A stretch of 37,777 nt of DNA from Aureobasidium sp. EXF-3400 (taxonomy: Eukaryota; Ascomycota; Dothideomycetes; Dothideales; Saccotheciaceae). The notes below the pieces were generated by a model. The model did no database searches. It had not been told where the DNA came from and worked only from the letters and a program-made list of their open reading frames with translations. The stretch lies in the NCBI GenBank assembly GCA_024195585.1, contig SWBL01000418.1:1-37777 (forward strand), in the 5' to 3' direction. Both the position numbers and the translations under genes were made by a program. This document shows, one piece after another, positions 12,501 through 23,092 of the stretch (position 1 is the stretch's first letter; every line of letters starts with the position of its first letter).

Positions 12501-14056
12501 CCGCGACTATGGAATATTGTTCTATGAGACAGGCTGACCTTGGCGTGCCGGCTGATATGCGTAGAACATGTCGACGTTCAGGAAGATCATCGGTGGGAGG
12601 ATGCGACTTTAGATCTAGCGGCGTCTCAATCCTTTCAGGGCATAGAAGGATTTGGTCTGCAGAGAAAATATTATGCAGGTCAGCAGCACTCGCAGAGGCA
12701 ACGCTACGGTGCCATGCGAATTTATTGTTGCAACAAGCAGCATTCTACCAAAGCAGAGGGTATCTGCATGCCACCTCGAAGGGCTATTGTATTATCGATA
12801 GCGTCACATTCTTTTGGATCTGATATGACAGCAGGGCCTGATCGCACACCGCTAGCGCAGTGGTGCGTGCCATAGAAATCGCAAGGACAGCATGCTTTTC
12901 ACGACAAACGAGAAATGACGGGTATCGGATGGCGGAGAATTGTAGCTCCCCGCCACGTGAATTCCTTTCAGCATCGAGAAGGGAAGGCTGTCTATGGTTG
13001 GATCTCAGGGAATACCGATGGCTCGACGCCGTAGGGCGCAACGGCAAGACTGGCTTTTCGGCAGAACCAAAGGTGAAAGAGAATCCACTGTTTGCGCGAA
13101 TTGCAAAGTTTCTGGCAAGAGGTCAGAACTGAATCCACAAGAGTCAACGCCCATAAGCTCCAAAGTGGCAACCTTCAAACGATTGGCGTGGCGGAGAGTG
13201 ACTTTTCTGAATGCTAAAAATAAACACAAGCGAGAAATACTACCGTCCTTCCACTCACTCGGATGGAAGCTCAGCTAGGGTCGCACGTGTGATCAGCAAT
13301 TCATGGTTCAGTCGCCTCTACAGGATACCAGTCGGAGCAATCGATGGCTCAGAGAGCGACTAGCTGAAGGTCGCCGAGTGTGCGGCGCCAGATGGGCTCG
13401 GACTCGACGTTGCACAGCGAAGTGATGGAATGGACGACCACCTCGGTGAGGCCGGGCGGAAGGGCGCGCCTGTCAGAGGGCTTGGAGACACCAGACTGGA
13501 CTGTGCTGGGCTCGAGAATAAAAAGATCTGGGATACTTTCTAGCTGAGTCTAAACTGCTTTGGTAGTCGCCATGCCTTGAATAAGCTCATCCTCCGGTAC
13601 TGGTCGCAGCTCGCGCAGGGCCTCCTTCCTCCCCAGAAGAGCGATGTCATGCGACGTTTTGACCCGTTGGCAGGTCGGTCCCCTTCGGTAAAATTAGTAT
13701 CTTTGACGGGTTCCCGTCGAACACTATGTATACCGCCTTTGCGTTCTTGACCAGTTCGTCCTGAACCATCAAAGAAAAGCATTCGGGGGTCCACTTATTA
13801 CCGGGTCCATTCACTCGCTTCCCTGCACATCATCAAGCACGCTCGCTGCCTAGTTTCTTTCTACCACTTTTCCGCATTCTGCCTTTCTGCGAACCTCACG
13901 CGTCTGCTCTGGCCCTTCTAGACTTTCCTTCCTTTCTTCCCCCTCTTCATCAAACCTCCCACCGGCCTGGGATACCCTTTGCTTAAGGAGCCAGCCTCTC
14001 CCCATTCTAAAAGTGCGGTACACTCGGTTGTTCAATTGAAGCCCAACATCATCATT
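9573..14056. other. 4.5-kb gene-free interval between ATG2 and a C6 regulator
   Basis: Every open frame here is under about 140 codons, and none shows a recognisable domain or plausible exon chain. The first several hundred bases are presumably ATG2 3' UTR and include a GTCG microsatellite. The last 300 bases or so (about 13800-14010) are pyrimidine-rich, as expected just upstream of the C6 gene. CACGTG hexamers occur near 10455, 12954 and 13285. No tRNA, terminal inverted repeat or transposase remnant was seen by eye. Diverged repeats or non-coding RNAs cannot be excluded. Confidence 0.55.
9843..9868 (+). repeat. (GTCG)6.5 tetranucleotide microsatellite
   Basis: Six perfect GTCG units plus a partial seventh, about 270 nt after the ATG2 stop codon and probably inside or near its 3' UTR. 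It could be length-variable between strains. Confidence 0.95.
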
Positions 14057-15834
14057 ATGGCTGGTCAAGGCGCCGGTCCCTCGAGGCGCAGTCATACCAA
14101 GAGCAGAACCGGATGCAAGACATGCAAGCGTAGACATATCAGATGTGATGAAACCTTCCCTCAATGGTGAGCAGCCAGGCTCCTGTATCCCCCATCCCTT
14201 GCAACTGCTAATGTCCATATCAGCCGCAATTGCACAAAGCACCAAGTTCGTTGTGATTACATGGATCAACAACGACCTGAAGCAGAGATACAGGCACCGC
14301 AAGATCATATGCCGTTGCCTACTTCTCCTGGAGTTGAGCACATGCTCGATGTTTGGCAACAGACCGGCCACTTCCCTTACCCGGAGCTTCAAGTGTTCCC
14401 TCCGCCTAATCCACAGAGCCATTCGAGGATTGAGCTGCGCCTGATCCAACATCTCTCGTCCATCTCAAGGTCACTACTCATGAACAGTACCAGCGACATC
14501 ACAGTATGGACTTCGAAGGTCCCAAAGTGCGTGTTACCCCTCTTCATTATGATCACCCACCCCTAATTAGCCCGTTTAGGTATCTCAGTGTAGCGACCTC
14601 GTATTCGTACGTCATGCACGCATTCTTGGCATTCTCTGCCAGCCATCTGGCATGGATCTCTCCCTCTCCAGATACGCGTAAGATTCAGATTCAGCACGGC
14701 GGTATTGCTCTTCGAGGTCTCCACGATGCCATCGGCTCATTCTCAAAGTCCAACGCGGACGCCATTCTTGCCACTTCTATCCTGCTCATGACCCAGGCAA
14801 ACGATTGGCGCACCTGGTCTTCTCTCGAGACTGGTATCAGGACTGTTGCAAGTGCTATGACTGGATGGAAACACGAGTCGGTCTTCGCAGATTTGATCAA
14901 TTTGAGCCCTTACAAGCCTTCGGAAGATCCTCGCCCACTCCCTAGTATGCAAGAACGCCACGGCATTCTTACGAGCGTCCTGGGCGCTCTCCAGCGCCTG
15001 CAGCCTGTCCTGGTCGTCAACAGCCCCGAAGCATATTGGATTGAGCAACTCCTGGGTTATATATCATACCTCCTGAACACGCAACCTGCACAAACGGCTG
15101 CTGAGCAGTTTGATCAACTGTATAGTCTACGCAAATGGGTGCTCTTCGTCCCTTGTCTGCTCTTAGAGAAGCCAATGGTTGATGGTCCCTCGACACTTGT
15201 GACTGCGCATTTGTATGCCACGGCACTTGCCTTGGAGCCTTTGTTTCCCTCCCTCGGCGCATCTTTCTGCGCCGCAATCAGCTTACCGCCCCTTGAAAGG
15301 ATCATCCAAATGACTGCCCCTATGCAAACGGACGATCAATTCGGCAATCATGCACTGGAGATCAGCTCGCTCATGCACTTTCCTCAGCAAGCAGTGTCTA
15401 CCTATCGCGCACGCCTCTCATGGACGCGGCAGCACCTCGAACAAATAAAACTCCAGCACACCCCACAACAATCTCCTTACACGCCCGTATTCAATCTTGA
15501 GGGTGCAAGCACGCCGTTTATGAACTTTGGCAATCTGAGCCCTGGTTTTGTCCCTTCTTCAGTCAGTCACGGCCGCGAAGAGCACCGCATGTCCTCCGGT
15601 TCGTTGGTGGGATCTCCTTATCTCGGGGTGCCCACTCCTACACCATCATACGAGAGTGGATTTTCGGATGGCACAAGTCAATGGGGAACCGCACATTCAC
15701 CAGCTTTCCCTGCAAACCATTACACAGGAGGCGAACAAGAGCACGGATACGACTCGTACGATTTTGAGCAACTAGAAGCACCTCATGGAGGCTTTCGAGG
15801 AGGGTTCGTAGTTCCCCCGACCATCTGGGCATGA
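14057..15834 (+). CDS. Zn2Cys6 (C6) fungal transcription factor
   Basis: The product is a 555-aa nuclear regulator. Three exons: 14057-14166, 14224-14526 and 14580-15834; introns of 57 and 53 nt have donors GTGAGC and GTGCGT and CTAAT branch sites. An N-terminal zinc cluster has cysteines at 20, 23, 30, 37, 40 and 47 (C-X2-C-X6-C-X6-C-X2-C-X6-C), preceded by basic RRSHTKSRTG. The codon for Cys37 is split by intron 1 (TG|C). The second join gives VPK-YLSVATSYSYVMHAFLAFS, followed by HLAW and a W-x2-W segment (NDWRTWSSLETGI), typical of the C-terminal domain of a large Pezizomycotina C6 group that includes sterol-regulator (Upc2)-like proteins. The C-terminal 120 or so residues are Ser/Pro/Gly-rich and low in complexity. 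The target genes are unknown; the Upc2-like label is only a family resemblance. Confidence 0.88.
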
Positions 15835-18173
15835 TCAACGCTTTCCAAGGAGTAAAAACAAGAACTAAAATACGCTGCGCGATCCAGGACTCCTTCTACC
15901 CATTACCGCACACCAAACTCTCAGGGCTACAGCCAATCATGAAAATACGCCACCCTCTAGACGGCTCGGCCTCTTCATTTCGTTTCCTTCTCGCTATGCG
16001 AGCGGTGTCTCAACCAAGACGCCACTTTCGACCTTTCTTTCTTCCTGTTCGATTTCATCATTCCATTGCACCCACGAGCGCGCATGATACCCTCCGATTT
16101 TCCGATACCGACAGTTCATCGACCACGAAAAGCACTCGGCGTTCTCCTCATACCATACTACGAAACAAAAGCACACCAGCTCGACGTTCCAACTCTCGCT
16201 ACGACTCTCATATTTCTCTTTTTCCTCAGTTTTGCATACATTGGCCGTCACCAAAGGAGTTTTGAAGCATTGGGGCATCTCGCATCCGGAACATTGTACA
16301 CGATTAACAAGCAACGAACGTACGGTGGTGTAGTTTCTTCTTCTGATCTTCAACACGCTTTGGAGAATGCTCTAAAATCTTCGCCATTCGGCGTGTTCGA
16401 TCCTGTTCTCCTTTCTAGAGCTCAACTCTATGTATCTATTGAAATGAAATTAGCAGACACAAACTGCCAACATTTAAGACTTGACCCATTTCAGAGATAC
16501 CGCGTTGCGAATTCTGCTCAAGGTACCTGAGTCGTCCCTGAGACTCGCGGCCTTTCTTGTGTTTTGTTGTCGGCATCTTAGACGGGACCCTCGGCTTCCG
16601 TGGCTCTCGACATCCACGGCCCGAGTACCCCGAGCTGTGTAGAACTGGGTAACCCTGACACGGCGCACGTCGGATCAGTCCGAACCAGGATCTCGCCGAA
16701 GCCATCAAGCCGTTCAAGCTACCATTCAGAAGCTCAACTCTCTCCCAGCGAGAGCTTACAATACGATGGGATTGGAAAGCCCTTTCCAGAAGCTAAATCC
16801 TGGTCGTCTCATATTTAATTGCCGGCGGCCATGTTTTCCAATCCCCCGGAAGTTGCGGCAGCTTGCGCGTCCACGAACAAAGGTTCCACAACGTCAAGAC
16901 TCAATAGGAGATGAAAGTCCGAATATCGAAGCAATATGTGAACAATATGGAAAGTTTGTCAAACAGACACGGTAAGCGAGTTTGGTATATGTAGAGCCAC
17001 ACCGGGTATAAGACAGCGTAGTATCGTCACGGAAAGTTCTCGCCAGATGATATGTATGATGGAACACTTAGGGTTTTATAAGCGAGAGACCAAAATTTCA
17101 GATATGGATTCCAAGGATGACTATCAAGGAAATCTCAGTCATTACTCCTATGTTGTGCTTATGATAATAAGCTATATCTCTCCAATAGCTGTAAATATAT
17201 GCTATCGGATTGTGGTATGCAAGAAAGAAAGTCAGACATGGATGTTGAGCAGGGCACCCTGACGAACAATAACATTTCTGATACTCATCGTCAACTTATG
17301 TGAATAGCCAGATAGTATACTCATGCGGCCGGACTATGATATCTATAATAGTCATGACGGATGCATGTCGTCCCTAATACGAGGCGTCTCTCCCGCCTAC
17401 TTATAGATCGATGAAGTTGAAAACATTGAGCCATAGGTATAGATGTGGGTAGTTTACACGCCTCACATGAGCAGTCAGCGACGACACACCCATTCGATAG
17501 ACAACCGTCTCGGATGACAAGTCCTAGAAGCGCAGGGCTCATCTCGTATATCCAGGCTACACCTGCAGCAGATGGCGTGGATCTGAAGTGTGCTCACTGT
17601 TCACCCCTAGATCTACTGGTCATCCTTGGCTCAGGCATTCGTCGAGATGTCTGGCATATGATCTTCTATTCGGTATTCGCTATGCCTGTAGATTCTAAAT
17701 AGGGTATATGTATATTAATAAAGTATCTATTGCCTTTTCCAAAAATGCATCCAAAAGAGCCAAAAGGTGATCAACGAGTCGGATGGAATACCGGCAGCCT
17801 CTTTCCAACAAGATACATTCGTCCAGGCGCTGCTTCTGCTTTGGTCACACAATAGTACCTTCGTCTATTACTTCCTCTTCTGTATGCTGACTTGCGCCCG
17901 GCCATCTGGGTACGAGTTCATGCAAGGAATATCGGATTTGCGACGTGCGTCTGCAGAGGTATTCTGCACTCTGCAGAATGGGTGTGACACTGCAGATAGC
18001 AGTGCTGCTTCCCAGATGGATCGGACCCTGAGACATAGACCGCTGCCAGTAAGGCTGTGTCGCTGTGGTGGCGTTCCGCCGCTTACTCAGTTGTCCGTCA
18101 GACCATCAGAATCCGTGAGACAGGGTCACCCCCAGATTCCGTCCAAAAAACGAGACAGGCTGTCATCCACTAC
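15835..18173. other. 2.3-kb gene-free interval between the C6 regulator (+) and AAH1 (-)
   Basis: This is convergent 3' flanking sequence. The part from about 16800 to 17750 looks more AT-rich than its surroundings and has AATAAA near 17718. Open frames up to 154 codons (for example 16066-16530) have no recognisable motif, no good start context and no matching splice chain. A short perfect inverted repeat lies at 17961-17979, about 195 bp past the AAH1 stop. No RNA gene was recognised. Confidence 0.55.
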
Positions 18174-19241
18174 TTAAGCAGAAAGCTTAGGGGCCCAGAC
18201 ACGAACGACATCGTCAAGACGAGCCAGCATCTCGTCCTTTCTGGCCTGAGAACACCAACTGCCCTCGATACCAGCACGGCAGATGCTAGTCCACTCGGCA
18301 ACCGACAAGTCAAAGGCTTCGTGGACAGCGCAGTAGTTGTCGAGGAGGTAACCACCAAAGTAAGCCGGGTCATCACTGTTGATGCTGAACTTGACGCCAG
18401 CGTCCAGGAACTTGCGGATGGGCACCTCCTTGACCTCCTTGACACAACGCAGAAGTACGTTGCTCAAAGGGCACACGGAAAGCATAGTGCCATCCTTGGC
18501 AATCTTCTGGAGAAGAGCCTCGTCTTCGATCAGGCGAATACCGTGGTCGATACGCTCAACCTTGAGGACGTCAAGAGCGTCGGAGATGAAAGTGGAAGGA
18601 CCTTCCTCACCAGCGTGGGCAGTGCGGCGGATACCAAGCTCCTTGGCTCCAGCGTAGATCTCCTCAAACAGAGCGGGAGGGAATGGCTTCTCGCTAGAGT
18701 CAAGACCGATTCCAGTGACGGAGCCATTCTTGAAGCTGGCCTGGACATCAGCGTCCTTGAACATGGACACACAGTTGGGCACGGGCAAGTGGCGCAGGAA
18801 GCAGCAGATAAGCTCGCTGGTAATGCCAAACTCCTTTTGAGCACGAGCGCGAGCTGCGCTGAAACCAGCGAGAACGGTGTTGTAAGAGATGCCGCGCTCG
18901 ATGTGGGCCTGGGGGTCGAAGAAGACCTCTGCGTGGGCCACGCCATCTGCTGAGGCATGGCGGAAGTAGTCCATGGCCAGATCCTCAAAGTCGGATGCCG
19001 AGATCAGGACGGACATGCCAATGTAGTAGTAGTGCAGGAAATCATCCAGAGAGGTAAAGCGACCATAACGTGCCAGAAGAGTCTCGGGGGATTGGAAGGC
19101 ATCGTCATCTTGGGGCAGAGTGATGTTGTTACGCTTGGCCAATGTGAACAGAACCTCGGGAGAGAGGGAGCCCTCCAAGTGCATGTGATGCTCGCACTTG
19201 GGGAGCTCCTGAAGGAATGAGTGGAATGTGGATTTGCACAT
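18174..19241 (-). CDS. AAH1: Adenine deaminase (Aah1 type)
   Basis: The product is a 355-aa, single-exon zinc enzyme that converts adenine to hypoxanthine plus ammonia in purine salvage; it acts in the cytosol or nucleus. Motifs in order: HMHLEG (His19 and His21, zinc ligands), HAGEEG at 209-214 (His209 ligand, Glu212 catalytic), ERIDHGIRL with His233, and SINSDDP at 286-292 (Asp290 ligand, Asp291 substrate contact). The N terminus MCKS...LPKCEHHMHLEG matches fungal adenine deaminases, and the length is close to yeast Aah1 (347 aa). The ADGF gene near the left edge is a distant superfamily relative with a different domain plan. Fungal ADA-like proteins of this length have generally proved to be adenine deaminases, so that is preferred over adenosine deaminase. 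The gene is isolated, with long non-coding stretches on both sides. Confidence 0.93.
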   Translation of the reverse strand: MCKSTFHSFLQELPKCEHHMHLEGSLSPEVLFTLAKRNNITLPQDDDAFQSPETLLARYGRFTSLDDFLHYYYIGMSVLISASDFEDLAMDYFRHASADGVAHAEVFFDPQAHIERGISYNTVLAGFSAARARAQKEFGITSELICCFLRHLPVPNCVSMFKDADVQASFKNGSVTGIGLDSSEKPFPPALFEEIYAGAKELGIRRTAHAGEEGPSTFISDALDVLKVERIDHGIRLIEDEALLQKIAKDGTMLSVCPLSNVLLRCVKEVKEVPIRKFLDAGVKFSINSDDPAYFGGYLLDNYCAVHEAFDLSVAEWTSICRAGIEGSWCSQARKDEMLARLDDVVRVWAPKLSA

Positions 19242-20090
19242 ATTGCGTTTGTTGTGTAGTTGTCAAGATTATGGTCGTGAAGTACAATGGCTCAGCAGAC
19301 CTAGTATGCAAGAATAGAGATCAAAGGGATGTAAAAAGTTTTGGAAGTCTTCTATTCAACAGTGCAGTATGGCCTTTTATTGCTTCAGATCGAGTTTATC
19401 TTTGCTTGTGACTAGGAGAAATCTCTACTAATTTTTTCCTCATTTGTTGCGAAGCACGGCCGAACAGGGCCTCGAGCTCGAAAACCGTTTCGGCGGGCTC
19501 CGACGACGCTGAAATGCTGGAGAGGCCTGCGCGATCAATCTTCGACAACTTGCTGAATCCTCATGGAGCGATGCCATAAGACAGTGACCGGTATACGTGT
19601 CTGGTAGTCGGCCAAGAGACGAGGTGTCCTTTCAGCAATGAGATCAACCATGAAATCGAACACGTGAGACTGTTGACTGTCGAAACGGCAGAGGAGAAGG
19701 TGTGGATCTAGGCGGTCTGACTAGCGCGCGGTCTTAGCAGTTGTCGGTCTACGACGGAACGAACTCTACAAGCAAGCCGTTTGACGGGAAATCCAGGGTT
19801 TTACAAGTCAGCGGTGAGCTGGCGGGCTGAAGGCTGGAGCTGGCTGGCAAACGATGCTGCCGCCAGCTCAAGATCACTGATCAGAAGGCTAGGAGGCTTG
19901 GGATTGTTGCTTCAGCAAGCGAGATCCCACGTAGTAGCATGAGTATATGTCAGACACACTTTACGGAGTACACCCGAATTGGAGTATCGGTTGACCGGGC
20001 AGCCATGTCTTGAAGCAACGAACATGTACACATGTATCTACCTCAAAGTCTCAAGGACATGTCAAATCGGATCGCAGCAGCTGTAGGGTT

Positions 20091-20209
20091 TCGGACAGGA
20101 CTTGCATGTCTCGGACAAGGGTTGCGTCTGAATCATACTCGCCGACGGGCTTGGGACAAAGTCGACAGAAAAATTGTCCGATGCAAGCAGCAAGCGAGGG
20201 CATCGGACA
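20091..20209. promoter_or_regulatory. Cluster of four TCGGACA motifs, two in a 10-bp inverted repeat
   Basis: TCGGACA occurs at 20091-20097 and 20111-20117 on the plus strand. TGTCCGATGC (20175-20184) and GCATCGGACA (20200-20209) then form a perfect 10-bp inverted repeat with a 15-nt spacer. CGG-containing inverted or direct repeats are the usual binding sites of Zn2Cys6 proteins, so a regulatory cluster is possible. It lies about 850 bp upstream of AAH1 and 2.9 kb upstream of the C6 gene. Confidence 0.3.
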
Positions 20210-23015
20210 GACAGCACCAGACAGGTTCCGAAAGGCCCGATTCGCTCGGTTCTCTCAGCCGTGACAGACCGCATCCTTTAACCATGCATGTACTAAGTTA
20301 CTAATCAACGCTCGAGTCAAGATGCCCTCATCGCTATCGACTGCGAATTGATATCTCCATCGCTTCTAAAGCGAGTAATCCTGAATGCTTTTGACGCCGC
20401 CTCCAAGAGGTGCCGAGTCGTGGGAGGAGATACTCTTGCAATCTGCCTGCATTTCGGATTCCGGTGCGAGCCAGAGTCTAATCTCGAACGATCATGCAGT
20501 CGGCTTTCTTGACTGGGACAATGCAGATGCTCATGTCATGGGTACATGATACCATCTCTGAAATTTGCAGGAAGCGCACATCCAAATCAATCATAGTGCA
20601 GACAAAGATCTAGAACGCACCAGAAGCTTTACCAGAACGGCCATAGCGTCATGACATACAGAAGGTCGGGACCACAGGAGTGCAAGAGTGCAACTGCCGA
20701 ACTTATCGGATACAGTAGTTGATCATGTTTATACTACAGCCGTGAGAAGAGCCACAACCCAGCGGTGATGATGTCGCGTGTAGTATGAACAATCGACAGA
20801 GCAGTGATGCTCAACGTCCATGTCAAGAGACAAGACACGTGTGGTTCTGGAACCATGCATGGAACCATGAAAAGTGGTGGCTGCCATGTGCCTTGCGAAG
20901 CACTGTTGCTTCGCAATCCGGCAAGAAAGCTTCTACAAGTGCCGTATCAACGTTCGGCCGCGGGCCACCCCCAGCCTTCACTTGAGGACAAATAACTGAA
21001 ATCTGGTTGTCGCTCCGCACTTTCCTGTTCACGACGGTGGCCCTGAATGTGACAGACGATGCTTTGGATGGTGTACCGACCGTTGAAGGCACGGATGGAT
21101 GGCGCTGTCACACGCCTTCGGCTCTGAGCAGCGACATCTGGCCATTGGCCAAGTGAACAAGCGAGTTGTTGTGGCAGAAGGCGCACGGGTGAAACTACCG
21201 ACCATTACGATGCCACCTCCTGTTGAGGGGTGGGCTGCGCTTTTTAGATGAGGTGCAGAGGTAGCGGGATACAAGTGGTGCGTTCCGAACCCGGACTATG
21301 ACGACGATCAACGGATAGATCCATAGCCTCTCCCAAAAGACGGCTGCGTGTACCGACGCAAGGTGCCGCACGCGGTCATCTCCACGATGGGTAGGGCTTT
21401 CGTGGTGACTCGTAAGACGGGACAGAGCCAAAGTGCTGGGATGTACCTATTGGCGGCTGAACGCTGTGGCTTTGAGCAAAGCCACTGCAGTCATACTGGG
21501 CAGTCGGCAACGAGCGCGATTGGAAGTCAGTGGTGACGAAGCGACAAGTGACGAATACAAGGCTACTCAGGAACAAAGGGAAGCGATCGGAAGAAAGCGA
21601 AAACGTAAAAAGTGAAGTGTAAGCTTAGTGAGAACGCATACACGGTCGCGACGATCACGTTGCTCGAACAAAGTAGGCCGTTGATTGGTGAAACAATGGA
21701 TTATTCTCCTGAAAACTTACGGACCCCTCCGGCAGTGTCTTGTCAAGTTCGCGGCAAAGTGGCAGATGGCAGTTGCTGGTCTCTGATTTTGTATTGGTCA
21801 GCTGTGCAAATAGGTAGACAGGGTTTTATGAAGGCCCGAGATGGTCGGATAGGCCACGGGAGGGCCAAGGTGACATTCGGCAACGCTAGGCAGGATCCAA
21901 GCGTGTCCTTTTAGCTATTGTCATGCCGTCGCGTCTTGGAAGAGCGCAAAGCAATCTTGTAGCGCCATGTCAGGAGGATTTGTGGAGGCTGACTCGACGC
22001 CGCCAGATGAAGGAAAAGGGGGGCTGAACGACCTGCAATGCACACAGCACTCACAGCTGCTGCAAGCACACACGGTCGAGTAACGAGCTGCGCAGCATCC
22101 CTTCTCTTACGATGGTCGATTCTTGTTGGATGTCATCACCCACGCCAAGTGTGGACTACGAGCGGGAAGCCAGGTAGCGGCAGTTGTCAATGAGCAAACG
22201 GTACGAAATCTAGGGTTTAGACTTTTGAGTAATTCTAGTGGTAGAAGCTGTGCCACCGTGCCGGTAAGACCAAAAGACAGTCTCTGACCTGGTTAGACAA
22301 TGGCAGACACGAGACAGGCAGGATTCTGCAGAGACTCAGGCCAGGGAGGGGAGAGTTGATGGTATGGAGTGACATATCCAGAACAGCAAACAACTAACAA
22401 TAGCTGGGCCTCTCAGGTGCACAAGTGCTGAAGCAGCCGAACTATGCAGGCAGAAGGAACTACAGCAAGGCGAGATTAGCCGCCGCCGTGCACGTTGCCG
22501 GCGGCCGCATGGCCATGCGAAAGGGAGAGCGGGAGGGCCTGTGCTGAACCTGCCTCTGAATAATAATAATCATAATCTTTGGAGGTTCAGGTCGAGCAAC
22601 CCAATTCTAACATTTATGCCTCGTTCGGGTGTCGCGCTGACGTCTTGAGTCTGTCGGCGTGTGGCTTTTTCGTTTCGACGGCTTGTTGTGCATCTCGTTC
22701 GAGCGAATCCTCCTTCTCTTTTACACACTGCGATCCGCGTGTTTGCGCACCTTCCTCCTCCACTCCGCCTTTCCCTGACACCTCTCTCAAAGCTTCCACC
22801 CGCCCCATCAATCGCGAACTTGGCAGCTCATCGCGTCGTGCAATCGCGCCCTACCCTCGCCTCTGATTAACTAACTCTCTTCCGACTGGCGGTGTGTTCT
22901 GTAGCATCAATCTAACCGCTATTGGGACCGTGATCTCGCTCTCTTTCCGTGCTGCGTCGTCCTCGAGTTGGGCTTCCTGCCACACGTCACTCCTTGGCCA
23001 TTTGTCGAGTCTAGG

Positions 23016-23036
23016 ATGAGATTGGCCTGTCTTTGA
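23016..23036 (+). promoter_or_regulatory. Short upstream ORF before the second C6 regulator
   Basis: ATG AGA TTG GCC TGT CTT TGA: a six-codon ORF ending 56 nt before the main start at 23093. Another ATG at 22616 opens a ten-codon ORF if the leader extends that far. Confidence 0.35.
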
Positions 23037-23092
23037 CGTTTTACCCACACCCGGAAAATACTCGACATTTTTGTCAGTGGCCGACGAGTCTG

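Larger units (their letters stand above)
19242..23092. other. 3.9-kb interval: AAH1 upstream region and long upstream region of the second C6 regulator
   Basis: Two genes start outward from this interval, so it holds both promoters. No open frame above about 100 codons looks real. Visible items are a cluster of TCGGACA/TGTCCGA motifs at 20091-20209, CACGTG near 19661 and 20838, a short GTGGCTTT/AAAGCCAC hairpin at 21466-21485, a GC-rich inverted repeat (GCCGCCG/CGGCGGC) at 22482-22505, a TAA microsatellite around 22560, and a pyrimidine-rich stretch at about 22715-22810 that probably marks the transcription start region of the C6 gene. No transposon remnant or RNA gene was recognised. Confidence 0.55.

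Noticed and set aside
13850..14452. 200-codon open frame on the minus strand
   Set aside because: It overlaps the zinc-cluster exons of the C6 gene in antisense and has no family motif.
9944..16528. 14-nt identical word TGCTCAAGGTACCT at 9944 and 16515
   Set aside because: A few 14-mer matches are expected by chance in a window this long, and the similarity does not extend.
15994..16530. Overlapping open frames on both strands after the first C6 gene
   Set aside because: No motif, weak start contexts and location in 3' flanking DNA.
17961..17979. Perfect 8-bp hairpin ATTCTGCA-CTC-TGCAGAAT downstream of AAH1
   Set aside because: Hairpins of 8 bp are expected by chance in 38 kb, and eukaryotic genes do not use such terminators.
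21466..21485. 8-bp hairpin GTGGCTTT-GAGC-AAAGCCAC
   Set aside because: Short and isolated, with no flanking structure suggesting a tRNA or other RNA gene.
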